From an uncultured Erythrobacter sp. (GTDB lineage Bacteria; Pseudomonadota; Alphaproteobacteria; Sphingomonadales; Sphingomonadaceae), in the NCBI GenBank assembly GCA_947488755.1, contig CANLAD010000001.1, positions 1,688,247-1,752,246 on the forward strand: DNA of 64,000 nucleotides, in the 5' to 3' direction. A program made the translations under genes and the position numbers. Positions 18,241 through 27,349 of this stretch are shown in pieces. The notes beneath the pieces are model-generated. The model saw nothing but the letters and a program-made list of their open reading frames with translations, made no database searches and had not been told where the DNA came from. Positions within the stretch are counted from its first letter, which is position 1. Each line of letters opens with the position of its first letter.

Positions 18241-18807
18241 ATGACTGTAATTCCGAAAAACTTCAAAACTTCACTTCTGGCCGGCCTCGCAGCCGCTGCA
18301 ACCCTTGGGATGGCGAGCCCCGCCCTCGCCGACCATCACGCGGCGAGCGACATGCAAAGCGATCCGACCATCGTCGAAATCGCAATGTCGACTGGCGTGC
18401 ACGAGACGCTGGTGACAGCGGTCAAGGCCGCTGACCTGGTGGACACTCTTTCCAACTCAGGCCCTTTCACGGTGTTCGCGCCGACTGACACGGCTTTCGC
18501 CAAATTGCCGGACGGCACCGTCGCCACTCTGGTACAGCCTGCCAACAAGGGGCAGTTGACCGGCGTTCTCACCTACCACGCAGTGCAAGGCGCCGTGTCT
18601 AGCAGCGACCTCGTCGCTCTCATCAATCAGCATGGCGGATCGGCGACGATCACGACCCTTTCGGGCGGCGAACTGACCGCGCGGCTATCGGGCGACACGA
18701 TTGTCATCACCGATGCAGCTGGCCGCGCAACGGCTGTTACCAATGCCGATGTAAGCGCGGCCAATGGCGTCATTCACGTGACGGACGGGGTATTCCTGCC
18801 GGGCTGA
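18241..18807 (+). CDS. Secreted fasciclin (FAS1) domain protein
   Basis: 188 residues from ATG 18241, with another in-frame ATG at 18229 preceded by GGGAGG. A signal peptide ends at ASPALA. One FAS1 domain follows: TIVEIAMS, the H1 motif GPFTVFAPTDTAFAKLP and the H2 region near TYHAVQGAV, ending GVIHVTDGVFLPG. FAS1 domains mediate adhesion. In mycobacteria, FAS1 proteins MPT70/MPT83 are the main SigK targets, and here the gene directly follows a SigK/RskA-like pair. The 114-nt gap carries its own promoter candidate. A strong terminator closes the unit. Confidence 0.9.
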   Translation: MTVIPKNFKTSLLAGLAAAATLGMASPALADHHAASDMQSDPTIVEIAMSTGVHETLVTAVKAADLVDTLSNSGPFTVFAPTDTAFAKLPDGTVATLVQPANKGQLTGVLTYHAVQGAVSSSDLVALINQHGGSATITTLSGGELTARLSGDTIVITDAAGRATAVTNADVSAANGVIHVTDGVFLPG

Positions 18808-18877
18808 CGCGCTTTTCTGTTTCGCGTCGCTTCCCGGCCATCCCCTCCCACTGCAAGGGCGGCGGCGCGCATGACGG

Positions 18878-18922
18878 CCCCGCCTGGCTTTCCTCCATAG
18901 CCAGGCGGGGTTCGTTGTTTTT
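18878..18922 (+). terminator. Intrinsic terminator after the fasciclin gene
   Basis: A 12-bp perfect stem (CCCCGCCTGGCT at 18878-18889 with 18899-18910) and a 9-nt loop, followed by TTCGTTGTTTTT. Confidence 0.85.
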
Positions 18923-18970
18923 GCGAGATCAGAGTGTATTTCGACGGCCCGCTACCGAGCACACGCAGCA

Positions 18971-19315
18971 CTAACAGCGTCGCGATGCCCACTTTTCGGT
19001 AAGCCAAAGGACAAAGCCTTGCGCAGTGACAAGCGCTGCACCGCCCAAGGCAGCAGCCACAACCGGATCGCCATTACGCAGCTCTTCCGGGATGATAACT
19101 GCGACGATGACAACCACCAGAAGCAAAAGCGCAAAGAAAGCTGACAGGCCGATTGTCATCTTTCGCCGCGGCGCGAGATATGATGCTCGTCCCGACAGAT
19201 CGAAATGTCCGGGCAGCCGTTTGAACGCGGCGAAATGCCGCTCAGACCAAAAGCCGATCGCAAGCATGGTGGCGATGAATGGCAGGGACACCAACAGGGC
19301 TGCCCACCCAGCCAT
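18971..19315 (-). CDS. Small uncharacterised membrane protein downstream of clpX
   Basis: 114 residues with three hydrophobic segments (about 4-22, 55-77 and 86-106). The segment LPGHFDLSGRASYLAPRRK between the first two resembles the extracytoplasmic motif of DUF1648/SdpI-type proteins (P-x-H-x-x-x-G), but the resemblance is short. It starts 4 nt after the clpX stop codon on the same strand, so it is very likely the last gene of the clpP-clpX transcript. No function is claimed. Confidence 0.6.
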   Translation of the reverse strand: MAGWAALLVSLPFIATMLAIGFWSERHFAAFKRLPGHFDLSGRASYLAPRRKMTIGLSAFFALLLLVVVIVAVIIPEELRNGDPVVAAALGGAALVTAQGFVLWLTEKWASRRC

Positions 19316-19318
19316 TGG

Positions 19319-20581
19319 TTAGGCCGCCTCTTCCTTCGCCTCGCTGCCGTGGACGCGGACGGGGTCTTTCTTGCCCTCTACCACGTCGGCATCGATCACG
19401 ATCTCATTCACGCCTTCCATGTCGGGCAGGTCGAACATCGTATCAAGCAGCAGCCCCTCGACGATCGAGCGCAGGCCGCGCGCGCCGGTCTTGCGCTTGA
19501 TCGCGCGTTCGGCGATCGCCTTCAAAGCTTCGTCGGTGAAGGTAAGCTCCACATCTTCGAGGTCGAACAGCTTGCCATATTGCTTGACCAGCGCGTTCTT
19601 GGGTTCCTGCAGGATCGTCACCAGCGCATCGACGTCGAGGTCGTGCAGCGTCGCAATAACCGGGAGACGGCCAACGAATTCGGGAATCAGACCAAACTTC
19701 AGCAGATCCTCCGGCTCGCTCTTTTCAAGCAGCTCGCCCACCTTGCGCTTGTCCGGATCGGCGACATGCGCACCAAAACCGATCGAGCGCTTCTGAAGGC
19801 GGTCGGCGATGATCTTGTCGAGGCCGGCAAACGCGCCGCCGCAGATGAACAGGATATTGGTAGTGTCGACCTGCAGGAATTCCTGCTGCGGATGTTTGCG
19901 CCCGCCCTGTGGGGGCACGCTGGCGGTGGTGCCTTCCATCAGCTTGAGCAGCGCTTGCTGCACGCCCTCACCCGATACGTCACGCGTGATCGAGGGGTTT
20001 TCAGCCTTCCGGGTGATCTTGTCGATCTCGTCGATGTAGACAATGCCCTGCTGCGCCTTGTCGACATTGTAGTCCGAGGCTTGCAGCAATTTGAGAATGA
20101 TGTTTTCCACATCTTCGCCGACATAACCCGCTTCGGTCAGCGTTGTGGCATCGGCCATCGTCCACGGAACATCGAGCGTGCGCGCCAGCGTCTGTGCCAG
20201 CAGCGTCTTGCCGGTGCCCGTCGGGCCGACGAGCAGGATGTTCGATTTTGCGAGTTCGACCTCGCCTGCCTTGCCCGAATGCTTGAGACGCTTGTAATGG
20301 TTGTGGACTGCAACCGACAGGTTTCGCTTGGCGCTGTTCTGGCCGATCACGTAATCGTTGAGCGCCTCGAAGATTTCCTTCGGGCTGGGGACCTCGCCTT
20401 CCTTCTTTCCGGCGATCCCGGCCTTCGTTTCCTCGCGGATGATGTCGTTGCACAGCTCGACGCATTCGTCGCAGATGAACACGGTCGGGCCGGCGATAAG
20501 CTTGCGCACTTCATGCTGCGATTTCCCGCAGAAACTGCAATATAAAGTGCTCTTGCTGTCAGATCCGCTCAATTTGGTCAT
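19319..20581 (-). CDS. clpX: ClpX, ATPase subunit of the ClpXP protease
   Basis: 420 residues from ATG 20581 ([10 protein letters not shown]), chosen over an in-frame ATG at 20602 because the family starts here. The N-terminal zinc-binding domain has YCSFCGKS and CDECVELC. The AAA+ core has the Walker A GPTGTGKT, Walker [10 protein letters not shown], the pore loop GYVGED and the sensor-2 arginine region. It unfolds tagged substrates and feeds them to ClpP, and in Caulobacter degrades CtrA. It lies 194 nt after clpP on the same strand. Confidence 0.97.
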   Translation of the reverse strand: MTKLSGSDSKSTLYCSFCGKSQHEVRKLIAGPTVFICDECVELCNDIIREETKAGIAGKKEGEVPSPKEIFEALNDYVIGQNSAKRNLSVAVHNHYKRLKHSGKAGEVELAKSNILLVGPTGTGKTLLAQTLARTLDVPWTMADATTLTEAGYVGEDVENIILKLLQASDYNVDKAQQGIVYIDEIDKITRKAENPSITRDVSGEGVQQALLKLMEGTTASVPPQGGRKHPQQEFLQVDTTNILFICGGAFAGLDKIIADRLQKRSIGFGAHVADPDKRKVGELLEKSEPEDLLKFGLIPEFVGRLPVIATLHDLDVDALVTILQEPKNALVKQYGKLFDLEDVELTFTDEALKAIAERAIKRKTGARGLRSIVEGLLLDTMFDLPDMEGVNEIVIDADVVEGKKDPVRVHGSEAKEEAA

Positions 20582-20775
20582 TCCTGTTGTCCTCGAATCC
20601 ATGCCACAGAAAGGGCCGCAGCCCCCGCGCTGGATTCGCCAAGTGTAGGCCCCATGCCGGATGAATCAACCGACTCGATCAACCTTGTGGGCCAGATTTC
20701 GCCTTCCGAAGGATTGGCATACACCAGCACTGGTGAACACGCGCCTAAACTTGATGGCGCGACTGTGCGTGCGCC

Positions 20776-21483
20776 CTATTCCGGTGCGCCGCCCTTGCCT
20801 TCGGGTTCCTTGTCCTCGTCACCGCTTTCGGGCCGGGTTTCAAAAACCTTGTCGACGATCCCGAACTTCTTGGCTTCCTCGGCTTCGAGGAAGGTGTCGC
20901 GGTCCATCGCCTTTTCGATCTCGGTCAGGCTTTTGCCCGTGTATTTGACGTAAAGGTCATTCATCCGCTGGCGGATGCGCAATATCTCGCGCGCCTGAAT
21001 CTCGATATCGGACGCCATACCACGTGCGCCGCCGCTGGGCTGGTGAACCATGATCCGCGCATTGGGTAGCGCCACGCGCATCCCCGGCTCGCCCGCGGCC
21101 AGCAGGAAGCTGCCCATCGACGCCGCCTGCCCCATGCACACTGTCGATACGCGCGGTTTGATGTATTGCATGGTGTCGTGAATCGCCATGCCCGCCGTCA
21201 CCACGCCGCCGGGCGAATTGATGTACATGCTGATCGGCTTGGAAGGGTTTTCGCTTTCGAGATAAAGCAGCTGCGCGGTGATGAGCGAGGCCATGCCATC
21301 CTCGACCTGTCCGGTCACGAACACGATCCGCTCACGAAGCAGGCGGCTGAAAATGTCGAAGCTGCGCTCACCCCGGCTGGTCTGTTCGACCACCACGGGC
21401 ACCAGCGCGCCGGTAACGGGATCGCGCGTGAACTGGCCCTGGGTGCCGTGGGTTTCGCCGGAATTGCCGAGCAGATCGATCAT
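20776..21483 (-). CDS. clpP: ClpP, proteolytic subunit of ClpXP
   Basis: 235 residues. The catalytic serine S122 lies in GQAASMGS and histidine H147 in MVHQPSGG; the aspartate follows in the DRDTF region near residue 195. The first ~25 residues and an acidic C-terminal tail ([11 protein letters not shown]) extend slightly beyond the core. It forms the two-ring barrel that degrades unfolded substrates delivered by ClpX. Unlike the common tig-clpP-clpX order, tig lies about 3 kb upstream, separated by two genes on the other strand. Confidence 0.97.
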   Translation of the reverse strand: MIDLLGNSGETHGTQGQFTRDPVTGALVPVVVEQTSRGERSFDIFSRLLRERIVFVTGQVEDGMASLITAQLLYLESENPSKPISMYINSPGGVVTAGMAIHDTMQYIKPRVSTVCMGQAASMGSFLLAAGEPGMRVALPNARIMVHQPSGGARGMASDIEIQAREILRIRQRMNDLYVKYTGKSLTEIEKAMDRDTFLEAEEAKKFGIVDKVFETRPESGDEDKEPEGKGGAPE

Positions 21484-21637
21484 GTAATGGTCCTCGTCCT
21501 TTAAGCTGGCCGTCTATGTCGGATCGCACGCTGCCCAGTTCAAGAGCCGTTCGCAACCGGAACGGATGCTCTGTCCCAAGGCGCACAGCCGCTGCGCCGG
21601 GAGCGAAAAGCCGGGCCTGTGCGTTAAGCCACTCAGG

Positions 21638-22978
21638 ATGGACGCCCGCATACTCTTCATCGCCGCATTCGGGATAGCGCTGATCGCCGCGGTCGGGCTC
21701 GAACGATTGCTGGGAAAGCTGTGGTTGTCGCTGCCGATCGTCTACGTCGCGGCCGGATACGCGCTTTTCCAGCTTCCATTGGATTTTCCATCGCTCAATC
21801 CCGCTCGTGACGGATTCGATGCCATTGCGCTGGAATATGTCACCGAATTCATCGTCATCGCTTCTCTCGCGGCGGCGGGAATTGCGATTGATCGACCGGT
21901 GAGCTGGCGCAATTGGCGGCAGATCTGGCCGCTGCTGGTTATCGCTATGCCGCTGACGATCATCGCTGTCGCGCTGCTGGGGTGGTGGGCCCTGGGTCTG
22001 GCTCCGGCAAGCGCAATTCTGCTCGGCGCGGTGCTCGCGCCGACCGATCCGGTGCTCGCGCGCAGCGTACAGGTAGGCCCGCCAGGCGAGGACCAACGCC
22101 ATGACGTGCGCTTCAGTCTGACGGTCGAAGCGGGGATCAATGATGGCCTGGCCTTCCCGTTCACTTACCTCGCCATTGCGGCCGTGGGGATGGCGTCTTT
22201 GGGCAGTTGGACACTCGAATGGGTTGCGCTCGATCTCGTCTGGCGAATTTTGGCGGGCACGGCCATGGGTTGGGGTGTGGGCCGTGCCGGTGCGTGGTAC
22301 GTGTTCGAGCGCGAGCGCGAGGCTAAGGCCGTCGAGGAACCCGACGAAACCGCAGGCTATTCCACCAATGAGGGGCTGGTGGTGCTTGGCACGCTGTTGT
22401 CCGCCTATAGCCTTGCCGAAATCGTGGAAGGTTATGGTTTCATCGCGGTATTTGTCGCCGCCGTGACCGCCCGCCAGCGCGAGGCCCGCAGCCGCTATCA
22501 CAAGATCACGCACCATTTCATCGACCAGATCGAACAGATCGTGCTGGTGCTGGTGCTATTCGCATTCGGCGCGATGCTGGCGAGCGGTGTGCTGGAGGCG
22601 CTGACCTGGCCCGCCGCGCTGATCGGGCTGGCGCTGGTCCTGGTAATCCGTCCGGTGACGGGGCTGATCGCCGAATGGAAAAGCCCGCTGCCGTGGCCCG
22701 GTACGTTTGCCATCGCGTTTTTGGGCGTGCGGGGCATGGGCTCGATCTATTACCTCGCTTACGGCCAGAACAACGGGACATTCGCCCCGCTCGACCTGCT
22801 GTGGGCGACGGTCACCTTCACGATTCTCGTCTCGATCGTCATCCACGGGATAACGGCCGGTCCGATCATCCAGTGGGCAGAGCGGAGCTGCGGGCACGTC
22901 CACGCTGGAGAAGAAGTCGCGCTGCCGGGCCTGCGACCCGAGCCTGATTCTGAACGATCGCAGGCGATGGACACCTGA
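21638..22978 (+). CDS. CPA1-family sodium (or potassium)/proton antiporter, NhaP-like
   Basis: 446 residues from ATG 21638 (MDARILFIAAFG), with about twelve membrane helices. The CPA1 signature appears as GAVLAPTDPVLA (ion-site Asp region) and VEAGINDGLAFP (the ND motif), and FLGVRGMGSIYYL forms part of the last core helices. It exchanges monovalent cations for protons. It is divergent from clpP and followed by an amidase gene on the same strand after 76 nt. The selectivity for Na+ or K+ cannot be told. Confidence 0.9.
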   Translation: MDARILFIAAFGIALIAAVGLERLLGKLWLSLPIVYVAAGYALFQLPLDFPSLNPARDGFDAIALEYVTEFIVIASLAAAGIAIDRPVSWRNWRQIWPLLVIAMPLTIIAVALLGWWALGLAPASAILLGAVLAPTDPVLARSVQVGPPGEDQRHDVRFSLTVEAGINDGLAFPFTYLAIAAVGMASLGSWTLEWVALDLVWRILAGTAMGWGVGRAGAWYVFEREREAKAVEEPDETAGYSTNEGLVVLGTLLSAYSLAEIVEGYGFIAVFVAAVTARQREARSRYHKITHHFIDQIEQIVLVLVLFAFGAMLASGVLEALTWPAALIGLALVLVIRPVTGLIAEWKSPLPWPGTFAIAFLGVRGMGSIYYLAYGQNNGTFAPLDLLWATVTFTILVSIVIHGITAGPIIQWAERSCGHVHAGEEVALPGLRPEPDSERSQAMDT

Positions 22979-23054
22979 CGAGCCATTTTTACACTGGGCG
23001 CTTGTCCACAATCGCCGTTTGGGAATTTGCTACGCCCGTGGCAGCGTGGTTTGC

Positions 23055-24596
23055 ATGACCAGACAATTCGGCGCCCTGTGCGCTCTCTCGCTCGCTCTCA
23101 CCAGCGGTCACGCGCATGCACAGGCCCGCTCGACCGATAACCCGGCGACGGACCGCGACGCATTCGCCGAAGCCATGGCTGTCGATGAATACATTTTGCG
23201 TATCCAGGCGCTCGACGATGCCGGACCGCAGCTTGACGCGGTGATTGTCTACAATCCGACAGCCTCGGTCGAAGCGCGGCGTCTGATGTCCACTGGACTC
23301 CTGCAAGGGCGCAGCGTGCTGGTGAAAGACAACATCGAGACGCGCGAATTTCCAACCACCGCAGGCAGCCTGGCGCTCGCAAACAATCGTACAGGCCGGG
23401 ATGCCCCGCTCATCGCCAATCTGCGCGCAGCGGGCGGCGTGGTTTTGGGCAAGACCAATCTGTCGGAATGGGCCAACATCCGCTCGAACGATTCGACCAG
23501 CGGATGGAGCGCGGTCGAGGGGTTAACCCGTAATCCTCATGCCATCGACCGCAATACGTGCGGATCATCGTCCGGCAGCGCGGCAGCGGTCGCGGCTGGC
23601 TTCGCCTGGGGCGCGATCGGGACGGAGACCAACGGATCGATCACCTGCCCCGCCTCGATCACCAGTGTGGTCGGGTTCAAGCCCTCTGTGGGCCTTGTCA
23701 GTCGCACTCACGTCGTCCCGATATCGAGTACGCAGGACACCGCAGGGCCAATGGCGCGCACGGTTCACGATGCCGCACTGTTGCTGAGCGCGATGGCTGG
23801 AGAGGATGCAGCGGACCCGGTGACAATGGGTGTGCCGCGCGTCGGCGATTACAGCGAGGGGCTCGACGATTTCTCTCTGCAAGGCGTGCGGTTCGGCGTC
23901 ATGCGCGAGCAGATCGGCGAAAATCCGCAGGTTGCGCAGGTGTTCGAGAACGCCCTGTCCGATCTCGAGCGAGCGGGCGCGGTGCTGGTCGATATCGAGT
24001 TTGAACCGGACGGGCAGATGTACGGCGACAGCTTTACCGTGCTGCTGTTCGAACTGCGCGAGGAAATGGGACGCTACCTCCGATCGCTGCCCGAGATCGA
24101 GGATGGCGAGACCCCGCGCAGTCTCGCCGACCTGGTCGCTTTCAACGACGCCAATGCCGACACCGAAATGCGCTGGTTTGGCCAGGACATCTTCGAACGC
24201 GCAGTGACGACTACCGATCGCGCCGCCTACGAGAAAGCGCGCGAGAACGCGGTACGGATCGCTGGCGAGGAAACGCTAGATCGCTTGCTGACGGAGCACG
24301 ACGTGCAATTTCTCGTCGCGCCGACGCGCGGTCCTGCCTGGATGAGCGACCTTGTGCTCGGCGATCACTTCGATGGCTCGATCGGCTTCGGATCACCCGC
24401 CGCAATCGCAGGCTATCCGCATCTCACGGTGCCGATGGGATCGGTCGAGCGCCTTCCGGTCGGGATTAGCTTCTTTGGCGCCAAATGGGCTGATCAAGAC
24501 GTGCTGAAAGCAGGCGCGGCATACGAAAAAGCGCGGACAGCCGAACTGCCCGCGCCTTCATTCCGCCGGTGGAGGCCGGTCGCGCCGGCCGACTGA
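23055..24596 (+). CDS. Exported amidase-signature hydrolase
   Basis: 513 residues from ATG 23055. A signal peptide (MTRQFGALCALSLALTSGHAHAQ) sends it to the periplasm, unlike cytoplasmic GatA relatives. The amidase-signature triad is visible: Lys in LVKDNIET, cis-Ser in CGSSSGSA and the nucleophile Ser in TNGSITCP. It would hydrolyse an amide or peptide bond; the substrate is unknown. It ends 10 nt from the convergent tig gene. Confidence 0.88.
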   Translation: MTRQFGALCALSLALTSGHAHAQARSTDNPATDRDAFAEAMAVDEYILRIQALDDAGPQLDAVIVYNPTASVEARRLMSTGLLQGRSVLVKDNIETREFPTTAGSLALANNRTGRDAPLIANLRAAGGVVLGKTNLSEWANIRSNDSTSGWSAVEGLTRNPHAIDRNTCGSSSGSAAAVAAGFAWGAIGTETNGSITCPASITSVVGFKPSVGLVSRTHVVPISSTQDTAGPMARTVHDAALLLSAMAGEDAADPVTMGVPRVGDYSEGLDDFSLQGVRFGVMREQIGENPQVAQVFENALSDLERAGAVLVDIEFEPDGQMYGDSFTVLLFELREEMGRYLRSLPEIEDGETPRSLADLVAFNDANADTEMRWFGQDIFERAVTTTDRAAYEKARENAVRIAGEETLDRLLTEHDVQFLVAPTRGPAWMSDLVLGDHFDGSIGFGSPAAIAGYPHLTVPMGSVERLPVGISFFGAKWADQDVLKAGAAYEKARTAELPAPSFRRWRPVAPAD

Positions 24597-24606
24597 CCCC
24601 GCGGGT

Positions 24607-26316
24607 TTATTTCTTAGGCGTAGCTTTCGATGCCGGTGCCTTTTTCGCGGTAGGTTTCTTGGCAGCGGGCTTCTTGGCAGGCGCTTTCTTGGCTGCTGGC
24701 TTCTTCGCGGCCGCTTCCTTCGCACCGGTGGCCTTTGCCGAAGTTGCGCCCGTCTTGGCCGGGGCGCTCTTCGCCGGTGCCTTCTTCGCCGCAGGTTTCG
24801 CAGTCGCGCTCGAACCCGATTTGGCCGTGGCACCCGTCTTCACCGGCGCCTGCTTTTCCGCATCATGGCTTTTCGCAGCGGGCTTCTTCTTCGCAGGCGC
24901 TTTCTTTGCAGGTGCCTTTTTTGCGGCAGGCTTCTTCACTGGGGCCTTCTTCTTGGGCGCCTCCTTGGCCTTCTCGACCTCGGCCTCCTCGTCGGCTTCG
25001 ATCGCTTCCTGCAGTTCTTCCTGCGTCACTTCGCGTTCGGTAACATCGGCCTTGTCGAACAGGAAATCGACCACCTTGTCTTCGTAAAGCGGCGCGCGCA
25101 GCTGGGCGGCGGCCATCGGCTCGGACTGGATATACTGGACGAAGCGTTCGCGATCTTCCTCACGATATTGCTGCGCGGCCTGCTGGACGAGCATCCCCAT
25201 TTCCTGCTGGGTCACCTCCACCCCATTGGCCTGACCGATTTCCGAAAGGAGCAGCCCAAGGCGAACGCGGCGCTCGGCGATCGCCTTGTAGTCGTCTTTT
25301 TCATCCTCGATCTGCTTGAGCGCTTCCTCGGGGTTCTCTTCTTTCGCCGCTTCCTGTTGCAGCTGAGTCCAAATCTGTTCGAACTCGGCATCGACCATGG
25401 TCTGCGGGACATCGAAATCGTGGCCTGCGGCAAGCTGGTCGAGCAGCGAGCGCTTCATCTGCGTGCGAGTAAGCCCTGCGGTCTGCTGTTCGAGCTGACC
25501 CTTCATCACTTCGCGCAGCTTATCGAGGCTATCAATACCGAGGTTCTTCGCGAATTCCTCGTCGATCTTCGTTTCGGTTTCGACTTTCACCGCTTTCACG
25601 GTGACGTCGAACGTCGCTTCCTTGCCCGCGAGATGTTCAGCCTGATAGTCTTCGGGGAAGGTGACGGTGATTGTCTTTTCATCACCCGTTTTCGCACCGA
25701 CCAGCTGCTCCTCGAAGCCGGGAATGAACTGACCCGAACCGATGACCAGCGGCGCATCCTCGGCCTTGCCGCCTTCGAATTCCTCGCCGTCGAGCTTGCC
25801 GACGAAATCGATGATAAGCTGGTTGCCCTCGGCTGCCTTTTTGGTCTTGGCGGCATCCTTGTAGCTTTTATTCTGTCCAGCGACGGTCTGCAGCGCCTCG
25901 TCGATCTGCTCGTCGGTGACCGGGACCACCAGCTTCTCGAGCTTGAGCCCGTCGACGCTCGGCGCTTCCACTTGCGGCAGCACCTCCAGCTCGACCGTGA
26001 TTTCGGCGTCCTTGCCTTCCTCATAGCCATCGCCCAGCGCAATGTTCGGCTGCATGGCGGGGCGCAGATCTTCGTCCTTCAGAAGCTTGTCGACCGAATC
26101 GCGGATCATGTCGTTGAGCGTCTGCGCGTGCAGTTGCTCGCCGTGCATCTTCTTGACCAGATTTGCGGGCACCTTGCCGGGGCGGAAGCCGGGCATCTTC
26201 ACCTGCGGGGCGATCTTCTTGATCTCAGCATCGATCTTGTCCGCGATCTCGCCGGACGAGATGGTGATCAGGTAGGCGCGCTTGAGCCCTTCGCTGGTGG
26301 TCTGCTTGGTCTGCAT
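24607..26316 (-). CDS. tig: Trigger factor with a long lysine/alanine/proline-rich C-terminal tail
   Basis: 569 residues from ATG 26316 (MQTKQTTSEGLKR). The ribosome-binding loop (MPGFRPGKVP), the FKBP-type peptidyl-prolyl isomerase domain (about 150-250) and the C-terminal chaperone arms end near residue 445, the usual trigger factor length. About 124 more residues then consist mostly of AAKKAPAKK-like repeats, resembling histone H1 tails. Trigger factor folds nascent chains at the ribosome exit. The tail should be disordered and strongly positive. A longer frame reaches into tRNA-Leu and is rejected as a start. Confidence 0.95.
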   Translation of the reverse strand: MQTKQTTSEGLKRAYLITISSGEIADKIDAEIKKIAPQVKMPGFRPGKVPANLVKKMHGEQLHAQTLNDMIRDSVDKLLKDEDLRPAMQPNIALGDGYEEGKDAEITVELEVLPQVEAPSVDGLKLEKLVVPVTDEQIDEALQTVAGQNKSYKDAAKTKKAAEGNQLIIDFVGKLDGEEFEGGKAEDAPLVIGSGQFIPGFEEQLVGAKTGDEKTITVTFPEDYQAEHLAGKEATFDVTVKAVKVETETKIDEEFAKNLGIDSLDKLREVMKGQLEQQTAGLTRTQMKRSLLDQLAAGHDFDVPQTMVDAEFEQIWTQLQQEAAKEENPEEALKQIEDEKDDYKAIAERRVRLGLLLSEIGQANGVEVTQQEMGMLVQQAAQQYREEDRERFVQYIQSEPMAAAQLRAPLYEDKVVDFLFDKADVTEREVTQEELQEAIEADEEAEVEKAKEAPKKKAPVKKPAAKKAPAKKAPAKKKPAAKSHDAEKQAPVKTGATAKSGSSATAKPAAKKAPAKSAPAKTGATSAKATGAKEAAAKKPAAKKAPAKKPAAKKPTAKKAPASKATPKK

Positions 26317-26404
26317 GGGAATGGAACTGATGCCTTCTAGAACGAATGTGTCATGTAGGAACGAACAGGCGCGTAGCGGCGCGGACGTCGCGTTCGGGCG
26401 AAGT

Positions 26405-26489
26405 TGGTGCGGGCGAAGGGACTCGAACCCCCACATCTTGCGATACTGGTACCTAAAACCAGCGCGTCTACCAATTCCGCCACGCCCGC
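26405..26489 (-). tRNA. tRNA-Leu (anticodon UAG)
   Basis: 85 nt including an encoded CCA end. The acceptor stem GCGGGCG pairs with the 3' arm; the anticodon stem-loop CTGGT-TTTAGGT-ACCAG gives anticodon TAG. A long variable arm (TATCGCAAGATG) and the T-loop GTTCGAGTC support leucine identity. It reads in the same direction as tig and lies 88 nt upstream of it. Confidence 0.97.
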
Positions 26490-26695
26490 AAAGTCCGAAC
26501 CCGGCCCGAACGAAGCCGCGCGGGAAACCGGTGGTCCCCCGCGCGCATTTGCAGCGCCTCTATCGCCGCTTTGGCGAAAGGGCAAGCATTGGTCGCGGGT
26601 CTGTCGCCCAGACAGCCTGTTTCGCATCGCAGTCGGTCCTTGCCATCGGAACCTCCAGCGCGCGGAGGGGATTGGTTCGATGAAAGGATATGACA

Positions 26696-26956
26696 ATGGC
26701 CCGACCCGATGGATACGACAAACCGATCAAGACGCAAACTACACCGCCCGCAATCGACCCCGACGTTAAGCCGCGCACGTTCCAGGAGATGAAGGCGGAC
26801 GGCGAGAGTGAGGGCGAGGTGCTGGGGCATCGCAGCGATCCCGACGAGATCGATACCGAACTGTCAGAAACGATGAAAAAGCGGCAGGCGCGCGACGGGC
26901 TGGGAGAGAACGGCCACGATTCGGCGAAACCGGAAACGCTGCTTCCGCCCGATTGA
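26696..26956 (+). CDS. Small hydrophilic conserved-looking hypothetical protein
   Basis: 86 residues from ATG 26696, chosen because AAAGGA ends 7 nt upstream; an ATG two codons earlier would leave no spacing. The protein is acidic, highly charged and probably disordered, with no cysteine or membrane segment. It contains GYDKPIKTQTTPP and SDPDEIDTEL, and ends in LLPPD. I do not recognise a domain. It lies 51 nt before the DUF3297 gene on the same strand and may share its transcript. Confidence 0.55.
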   Translation: MARPDGYDKPIKTQTTPPAIDPDVKPRTFQEMKADGESEGEVLGHRSDPDEIDTELSETMKKRQARDGLGENGHDSAKPETLLPPD

Positions 26957-27007
26957 TCTGCCGTTTGGCCTTGCCCCCGGTGCGGCGCGGCCTTATCGGC
27001 GCGCTGC

Positions 27008-27292
27008 ATGAGCGAAGACAGCAAATCTCAGACCCCGCCCGAACACCTCTCGGTCAACCCGGCAAGCGAGCATTTCGACGCCGAAGCGCTCCAGCGCGGT
27101 GTCGGCATCCGGTTCAAGGACCGGATACGGACCGATATCGAGGAATATTCGATTTCCGAAGGTTGGGTGCGCGTGCAGGCGGGCAAGACGGTCGATCGCC
27201 GGGGCCAGCCGCTGACGATCAAGCTGACCGGGCCGGTCGAAGCCTGGTTCGAGGATCTGGGCGAGAACCCGCCTGTCGCCCGCAAGGAGTAG
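27008..27292 (+). CDS. DUF3297 family protein
   Basis: 94 residues. LSVNPASEHFDAEAL, RGVGIRFKD, EEYSISEGWVRV and AGKTVDRRGQPLTIKL match the conserved pattern of DUF3297, a small cytoplasmic family widespread in proteobacteria with no established function. The length is typical. It precedes der by 57 nt on the same strand, so co-expression with a ribosome-assembly factor is plausible. Confidence 0.8.
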   Translation: MSEDSKSQTPPEHLSVNPASEHFDAEALQRGVGIRFKDRIRTDIEEYSISEGWVRVQAGKTVDRRGQPLTIKLTGPVEAWFEDLGENPPVARKE

Positions 27293-27349
27293 GCTTTACC
27301 GCCGCTCCGCTTGCCAAAGCTGTGGCAAGGCGTCAGTGGCACGGGCGCT

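Noticed and set aside
26316..26436. Longer trigger factor start beginning inside tRNA-Leu
   Set aside because: The extension overlaps the 3' end of tRNA-Leu and lacks family similarity; ATG 26316 matches normal trigger factor starts.
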